A DNA stretch of 64,000 nucleotides from Ruminococcus sp. UNK.MGS-30 (lineage in GTDB: Bacteria; Bacillota; Clostridia; Oscillospirales; Ruminococcaceae). The stretch is from contig LBCK01000007.1 in NCBI GenBank assembly GCA_000980705.1, positions 1-64,000 on the forward strand, in the 5' to 3' direction. This document shows, one piece after another, positions 59,574 to 64,000 of this stretch. The notes beneath the pieces are model-generated. The model saw nothing but the letters and a program-made list of their open reading frames with translations. It searched no databases and was not told where the DNA came from. Both the position numbers and the translations under genes were made by a program. The first letter of the stretch is position 1. The number at the start of each line of letters is the position of its first letter.

Positions 59574-60192
59574 AGTGACACCTCAAGAATTTGATTTTAT
59601 CAGAGCTTCAATCAAAAGTGCCTATCCAACATTTAATGTCATGCCAGACCAATACAGCATCCGCATGTGGTACCGCATGTTGGGGGACCTGGATTACAAA
59701 CTTTGCGAAACAGCATTGATGGAACTGTTTGCCACTCATACATACCCGCCGCAGATATCTGAGATACGGGAGAAATGCGCAGAATATACAGTTCCACACC
59801 TCAAAGACCAGGGAGAAGCCTGGGGAGAAGTCCAGAAGGCCATCAGCCAGTATGGATATTATAGGCAGGAAGAGGCACTGGAAAGCCTGACACCAATAGT
59901 CAGAGAGGCGGTAAAGCGGCTTGGCTTCCGGGAGATATGCCTTGATGAGAACCAGGATGCTGTCCGAGCGCATTTCTTCAAGATATATTCAACCCTGATC
60001 GAGCGCAAGACGAATGATGCAAAGCTTCCTCCGAGTATTCTGGAAGCGAAAAATAAATATATTGCACAGCTTACCACACACGAAAATGCGGCAATAGAAC
60101 AACAGCACCGGGACCAGATAGCAGAAGAACCAGAACGTGCGACACCAGAGTATATAGATATGTTGATGCGGGAACACGGATTCAAGAGGTGA
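59566..60192 (+). CDS. Helicase loader-like protein
   Basis: A 208-residue protein beginning with a G39P/loader-like domain (SIRMWYRMLGDLDYKLCETA, about 27-46; ATHTYPPQISEIREKC). Such proteins load or regulate the replicative helicase. It overlaps the initiator gene by eight bases. GTG at 59566 is used here; GTG 59575 is an alternative with better spacing to AAGGGATGG. The helicase itself is not in the window. Confidence 0.6.
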   Translation: MIEVTPQEFDFIRASIKSAYPTFNVMPDQYSIRMWYRMLGDLDYKLCETALMELFATHTYPPQISEIREKCAEYTVPHLKDQGEAWGEVQKAISQYGYYRQEEALESLTPIVREAVKRLGFREICLDENQDAVRAHFFKIYSTLIERKTNDAKLPPSILEAKNKYIAQLTTHENAAIEQQHRDQIAEEPERATPEYIDMLMREHGFKR

Positions 60193-60218
60193 CAGCATGG
60201 AGCAGACAAAAAACAAGA

Positions 60219-60237
60219 GAGAAGGTTAACCCTTCTC
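60219..60237. terminator. Convergent-gene hairpin
   Basis: GAGAAGG (60219-60225), loop TTAAC, CCTTCTC (60231-60237). It lies between the loader gene and the convergent XRE gene; weak T-runs on both sides make it a modest terminator. Confidence 0.4.
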
Positions 60238-60429
60238 CCTTGTAACAACATCTGATATATCGCAGTCTAATGCATCACAGATTTTCTCTATCACCTTAAG
60301 TGATACGTATTCATTTTTTCCGAGTTGAGCGATTGCAGATGTTGTAAGACCGGCCTTGATTCGCAAATCTGTTTTGGTCATACCACGATCAATCAAGAGT
60401 TTCCATAGATTGTTATAACTTATAGCCAT
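60226..60429 (-). CDS. Cro/CI-family small regulator (XRE, 67 aa)
   Basis: Start ATG 60429 behind CAGGAGG; the frame is open to 60459. HTH: MTKTDLRIKAGLTTSAIAQL. The KICDALDCDISDVVTREKG tail matches the regulators at 44981 and 47213. Divergent to a strong plus-strand promoter with operator-like repeats (next entry), which it likely represses. Confidence 0.7.
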   Translation of the reverse strand: MAISYNNLWKLLIDRGMTKTDLRIKAGLTTSAIAQLGKNEYVSLKVIEKICDALDCDISDVVTREKG

Positions 60430-60458
60430 TACTAGCACCTCCTGACGATAGTATAGCA

Positions 60459-60577
60459 TTCTAATAATCTATATTCAAGAAAAAATATCTAAAAATTAGA
60501 TTTATTATTGACAAGTTGAATATATAGAGTTAATATCTAAATAACAGATAATAAATCCGAAAAATAGATTATTAGAA
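60459..60577. promoter_or_regulatory. Promoter with TAGATTATTAG-type operators
   Basis: Plus-strand promoter TTGACA (60508-60513), 17-base spacer, TAATAT (60531-60536). CTAATAATCTAT at 60459-60470 and its exact reverse complement at 60566-60577 flank it, with weaker copies at about 60495-60507 and 60548-60558. Arrangement fits looping or cooperative repression by the divergent XRE protein. Confidence 0.65.
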
Positions 60578-60587
60578 AGGAGAACAT

Positions 60588-60884
60588 ATGGCTAAAGTTA
60601 TAGCATTCAATACAAACAGACAGGTGAATATTAATGCGAATCAGGAACGTCAGCTTAGTCGAAAATTTAGATGCCTTAGCAAAGAGCAAAAAATGGATGT
60701 GCTTCATTTGGGATTCGGATATTTTAGGCGGTTGGCATACATGGATCAGGATCAGATTTTCGAAGGAATGCTGAAAGCCTGTGATGGTGACTATGAGATT
60801 TTCGAAGAAGAAATTAGCAAGCTGCTTAAGGACGAAAATTTTTCAGCAATTTCAGGCGGGAGGGTGATACATGGCAAAGTTTGA
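60588..60884 (+). CDS. Hypothetical protein (98 aa)
   Basis: AAAGGAG before ATG. Helical basic N-terminus (ANQERQLSRKFRCLSKEQKM, about 17-36) and an acidic end. Overlaps the next gene by 14 bases. No domain recognised. It is the first gene under the operator-controlled promoter. Confidence 0.5.
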   Translation: MAKVIAFNTNRQVNINANQERQLSRKFRCLSKEQKMDVLHLGFGYFRRLAYMDQDQIFEGMLKACDGDYEIFEEEISKLLKDENFSAISGGRVIHGKV

Positions 60885-61497
60885 AGATTTAAAAGGACAA
60901 AAGTTTGGATATTGGACTGTTGTAGAAAGAGCAGAGAATCATCCAGCCACAAGAAGCGCACAGTGGCTTTGCGAATGTGAATGTGGAACAAAGAAAATTA
61001 TTCGAGCTTCCGCCTTGAAAAGTGGAAAAAGCAAATCGTGTGGTTGCCATAAGAATGACTACAACAAAATCCATGGAGGAAAAGGAACTCGTCTGTATGA
61101 GTGCTGGCGTCATATGAGATACCGGTGTGATAACAAAAATAATCAAGCTTACGAGATGTACGGCGCCAGAGGAATAAAAGTTTGCGATGAGTGGCAGAAG
61201 TTTGAGGTATTTAGAGATTGGGCACTTGAAAATGGGTATTCAGATAATCTGACTTTGGACAGAATTGATGTGAACGGAAATTATGAGCCATCAAACTGCA
61301 GATGGGCGGATGTGGTTACTCAAATGAATAATCGAAGAAGTACCCCACATTACACAGTGGATGGGAGAAGTTTAACTATTTCGCAATGGTCCAGAGAAAC
61401 TGGCATACCAAGAAGCACAATACTTAATCGTCTGAAAAGGGGAATGAGTTTTGAAGCCGCAATAGAGAAAGGAGATTACAAATGTCAGAACAGTTAA
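60871..61497 (+). CDS. AP2/HNH-like DNA-binding or nuclease protein
   Basis: A 208-residue protein. The N-terminal zinc part has LCECECGTKK and SCGCHKN (about 33-70); the centre has YECWRHMRYRCDN, YGARGIKVCDEW and LTLDRIDVNGNYEPSNCRW (about 125-143), the conserved core of phage HNH/AP2-like proteins. The C-terminus has a recognition-like helix (GIPRSTILNRLKRGMSFEAA). Such genes are often mobile. Nuclease activity is not certain. Confidence 0.6.
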   Translation: MAKFEDLKGQKFGYWTVVERAENHPATRSAQWLCECECGTKKIIRASALKSGKSKSCGCHKNDYNKIHGGKGTRLYECWRHMRYRCDNKNNQAYEMYGARGIKVCDEWQKFEVFRDWALENGYSDNLTLDRIDVNGNYEPSNCRWADVVTQMNNRRSTPHYTVDGRSLTISQWSRETGIPRSTILNRLKRGMSFEAAIEKGDYKCQNS

Positions 61498-62201
61498 AAC
61501 AGGAACTTGAAGCTGATACTGACCGTTTAGAGGCGGAAACGGTCGCAGACAGTGAAACAATAGGGAAGCAGGAAAAAGATGCAGTAGAGGGCAAATTAGA
61601 GAACCAGGAAGGCAATGAATCGAAGGAAGAAGTCGAAGCGGCAGAAGCTGAAAACGCAAAGCCGGTAAAACAGAAAGCTCGAGAAAAGCTGGAAGCAGAA
61701 AAGAAAAAAGCAACTCAGAAGAACTTTGCGGATCCGACCATTACTTACCTGATAAAAAGATGCGAAGAGGATCAAGGGCTTGCTGAAGATGTGATGCAGG
61801 AGGGAAAGACCTGGAACAAGTGCTTTAGTTATATCGTTGAACAGGCTAGAAAGCAGTCGAATGGCAGATCCACTGCAGTTGAAGACCGGGTTGTATATGA
61901 ATGGGCAGAGGATTATTACCACAAATATGAAAAACCGGAAACTGCCAAAAAGGAAAAAGGCAAAAAGCCTGCGACAACAAAGAAGACCGAAGAGCCAACT
62001 GAAAAGACAACCGAAAAAGTCAATCCATCAACTGAAAAGAGACCGGAAAATGAGACAAAATTACAAGAACCAAAAGGTAATACTCAGGTTTCTGAAAAGC
62101 CAGTGAAAAAAGATGCTGCTTCCAAGCAGCGGAAAACTGAAAAACCCAGTACAAAAAGCAGAGGCTTGAGCGGCCAGATGTCATTGTTTGATCTTCTGTA
62201 G
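61482..62201 (+). CDS. pcfK: PcfK-like protein
   Basis: A 239-residue highly charged protein. The conserved core lies at about 85-150 (PTITYLIKRCEEDQGLAEDV, RVVYEWAEDYYHKY). Flanks are Lys/Glu/Thr-rich and disordered, ending SGQMSLFDLL, a sequence resembling a clamp-binding tail (QMSLFDLL). PcfK and PcfJ are named from conjugative plasmids but are common in phages; function unknown. It lies 11 bases upstream of pcfJ. Confidence 0.7.
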   Translation: MSEQLKQELEADTDRLEAETVADSETIGKQEKDAVEGKLENQEGNESKEEVEAAEAENAKPVKQKAREKLEAEKKKATQKNFADPTITYLIKRCEEDQGLAEDVMQEGKTWNKCFSYIVEQARKQSNGRSTAVEDRVVYEWAEDYYHKYEKPETAKKEKGKKPATTKKTEEPTEKTTEKVNPSTEKRPENETKLQEPKGNTQVSEKPVKKDAASKQRKTEKPSTKSRGLSGQMSLFDLL

Positions 62202-62212
62202 GAGGCTGTCGC

Positions 62213-64000
62213 ATGGAAAAGAGAAAATTAGCAAAGATTCCGAGTGAGGAAGCCTCTGACGAAATGGTTAGATTTTCAGACAGAGCAACAGGCACTCACA
62301 TCATTACGACCAGAGAGATAGAAAAAGATCTTCTGATGCTGAACTTCTACCCGATAAAGGGCCTGAAAAAAGGAAAAAAGGAAGCTCAGATACGAACATT
62401 TTTCTCAAAGAACGATTACATAACTCAAGACCTGACCACTGAAAAGGTGAAATGGTTGACCGCAGCTTTTGACCGGATGGATTGTATTAGCCTGTATAAA
62501 TATCATTGGGATAGAGAGACAGGAAACAGATATACCCCAAACATGCTCTTCTGGACGGATTCAGATATCGACAGAATGCGTAAATTCTTCAAGGAATGGA
62601 GTACAGAAAAAGATGATAAAGACTGGACAGCGGTGACACGTTTTCAGGATATGGTTAAACAGCGGCGGCTAGATGAAAAACATGCAAAGGAGACGAACCC
62701 TATTGATGCAGTCATGGAAACAGTCAAAGAAATTCCGGAAGATTTCAAGAAATGGGTGTCAGAAAAGGCGATGTCATTTAGCCGATACCTTATCTATTCT
62801 GCGAGATCGAAGAATGAAGCTCTTGCGCACTGCACATATTGCAATGGAACCACACTGATAGACAGAACGAAAATCCGACTGAGAAATAATGAAAAAGGGA
62901 TATGTCCTCTTTGCGGGAGCCCGGTCACTATCAAGGCCAGAGGCAGGATGCCGATGCATATATGGGACGAAAGGATAGTTTCATTCATTGAACCAAGAGA
63001 AGAGGGATTTCTGTGGCGGTATTTTACGGCACATAGAGAAGTAAAGCCGGATGGAAAGACAAATGATGGATTATTCGAGATTGTAAGGACATTTTACAAA
63101 TTTGCACCGAACGGAACGCCATGCACCAGCAGTTATGAATACAGAGAGTATAAACAGACTGGTATTGTACGGTGGTGCACAGATGAAGGATACAGAGCAA
63201 GTTCATACTGCACCTTATATCCCGGAAACCTGCCGGAAGCATGGAAAGATACTCCGATGAAATACTCGGCGCTGGAAATTTTGGCGGAGAATAGACCGAG
63301 TGAACAGATACATTATGCAAAGGCAATCAACAGATACAGGGGGTTTCCGCAGCTTGAATGGTTTATAAAAATGGGGCTGTATAAACTGGCCGCACATCTG
63401 ATCAATGAGTTTCACGATGGTGCCTTTGGATATGAAAGCCGGAATGGAATTAGGGGACTGAGAAAAAGTGGAAAAACAATATTTGAAATTCTTGGTCTTA
63501 CGAAGGAAAACACGCGAATACTGCAGTCTATTGATGGAAACATTGATGAACTGAGATTATTGCAGGAAGCTCAAAGCTCTGGTTACAACCTGAAAGTGGA
63601 AGAACTGGAACGGTTCTATAAACTTTTCGGATGCAACACAACGCTGATCCGGAAGGAGAACAGGAAATCGACCATCCATAAGATCTGCAGATATATTGAA
63701 CGCGAAGGTGCTGATTATCGCGTGGGAGAGAGCGGACAATGTTGGCGATATTCCTATATGCAGCGTAAAGAAAGACCGGATATCAGAGAAGAACGTCTGC
63801 AGAATTGCGCTAAGGACTGGCTTGATTATTTGAACTGGTGCAAAGAACTGAAATATGATCTCAACAATATGTTCTTCTATTTTCCGAAGAATTTCAAGAA
63901 AGTACATGATCGGACAGCTGCGGAATATCAAGCATTGCAGGATAAAAAGGCAGCGGAAAAGAAACGCCGGGAAGATGAACGGATAAAGCGGGAAGCCGAG
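62213..64000 (+). CDS. pcfJ: PcfJ-like protein (runs off the window)
   Basis: ATG behind TAGGAGG; open to the last base (about 596 codons without a stop), so the 3' end is missing. Central zinc ribbon HCTYCNGTTL...GICPLCGSPV (about 204-240), followed by RGRMPMHIWDERI. Large helical C-terminal part ending with a Lys/Arg coiled stretch (DKKAAEKKRREDERIKREAE). Matches PcfJ in order and partner gene. Role unknown. Confidence 0.75.
   Translation, partial: MEKRKLAKIPSEEASDEMVRFSDRATGTHIITTREIEKDLLMLNFYPIKGLKKGKKEAQIRTFFSKNDYITQDLTTEKVKWLTAAFDRMDCISLYKYHWDRETGNRYTPNMLFWTDSDIDRMRKFFKEWSTEKDDKDWTAVTRFQDMVKQRRLDEKHAKETNPIDAVMETVKEIPEDFKKWVSEKAMSFSRYLIYSARSKNEALAHCTYCNGTTLIDRTKIRLRNNEKGICPLCGSPVTIKARGRMPMHIWDERIVSFIEPREEGFLWRYFTAHREVKPDGKTNDGLFEIVRTFYKFAPNGTPCTSSYEYREYKQTGIVRWCTDEGYRASSYCTLYPGNLPEAWKDTPMKYSALEILAENRPSEQIHYAKAINRYRGFPQLEWFIKMGLYKLAAHLINEFHDGAFGYESRNGIRGLRKSGKTIFEILGLTKENTRILQSIDGNIDELRLLQEAQSSGYNLKVEELERFYKLFGCNTTLIRKENRKSTIHKICRYIEREGADYRVGESGQCWRYSYMQRKERPDIREERLQNCAKDWLDYLNWCKELKYDLNNMFFYFPKNFKKVHDRTAAEYQALQDKKAAEKKRREDERIKREAE

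Noticed and set aside
1..64000. tRNA, rRNA or insertion sequences
   Set aside because: No cloverleaf, rRNA-like block or transposase frame was recognised by reading; a dedicated tRNA search was not possible.

Overview
The window is almost entirely one temperate, contractile-tailed bacteriophage (myovirus) of a Gram-positive Firmicute. Gut Clostridia of the Lachnospiraceae type are the best guess, from strong AGGAGG ribosome sites, moderate-to-low GC, PBSX-like tail genes, DUF6011-, DUF3846- and PcfJ/PcfK-type genes and very short Cro/CI regulators. No rRNA, tRNA, CRISPR array or insertion sequence was seen. The order is: early small genes with recU and a beta clamp (0-8 kb); an unusual accessory island (8.2-12.8 kb); terminase and head (12.9-23.9 kb); sheath, tube, tape measure and baseplate (24-37.6 kb); a diversity-generating retroelement (37.7-41.1 kb); lysis (41.8-44.8 kb); a minus-strand metabolic cassette (45.3-46.7 kb); small toxin-like genes, attP and integrase (46.9-48.8 kb); immunity (48.8-52.5 kb); recombination and replication (53.3-60.2 kb); and pcfK/pcfJ, which runs off the right edge.

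Lysis genes and integrase are adjacent, an apparently intact attP lies between them, and no structural gene is duplicated. The window therefore reads as the circular/excised (or virion) gene order of a single phage rather than an integrated prophage.

The best-supported remarkable system is a diversity-generating retroelement. A 111-nt variable repeat at the 3' end of a tail-tip gene and a 111-nt template repeat about 240 bases downstream differ at 15 positions. Every one is an adenine in the template (15 of 24 adenines changed, 0 of 87 other bases). A reverse transcriptase follows. No Avd-like gene is visible and the RT motifs are somewhat atypical.

The most likely under-described system is the 8.2-12.8 kb island. 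A promoter followed at once by a terminator precedes a sodium:solute symporter-like gene, then two alternating PP-loop (PAPS-reductase-like) and ParB-like pairs, the second resembling IbrA/IbrB. Its function is unknown; nucleotide or DNA modification, or regulation, are inferences only.

Other points of interest are a single-chain SbcD-SbcC (Mre11-Rad50) fusion; two candidate type I toxin/antisense-RNA loci beside attP; an amidoligase/gamma-glutamylcyclotransferase pair; a secreted coiled-coil protein inside the immunity operon; a -1 frameshift signal in the tail chaperone gene; a Cys-rich gene that appears to start at ATA; twin three-site operator arrays; and a two-hairpin intergenic element before the recombination genes.
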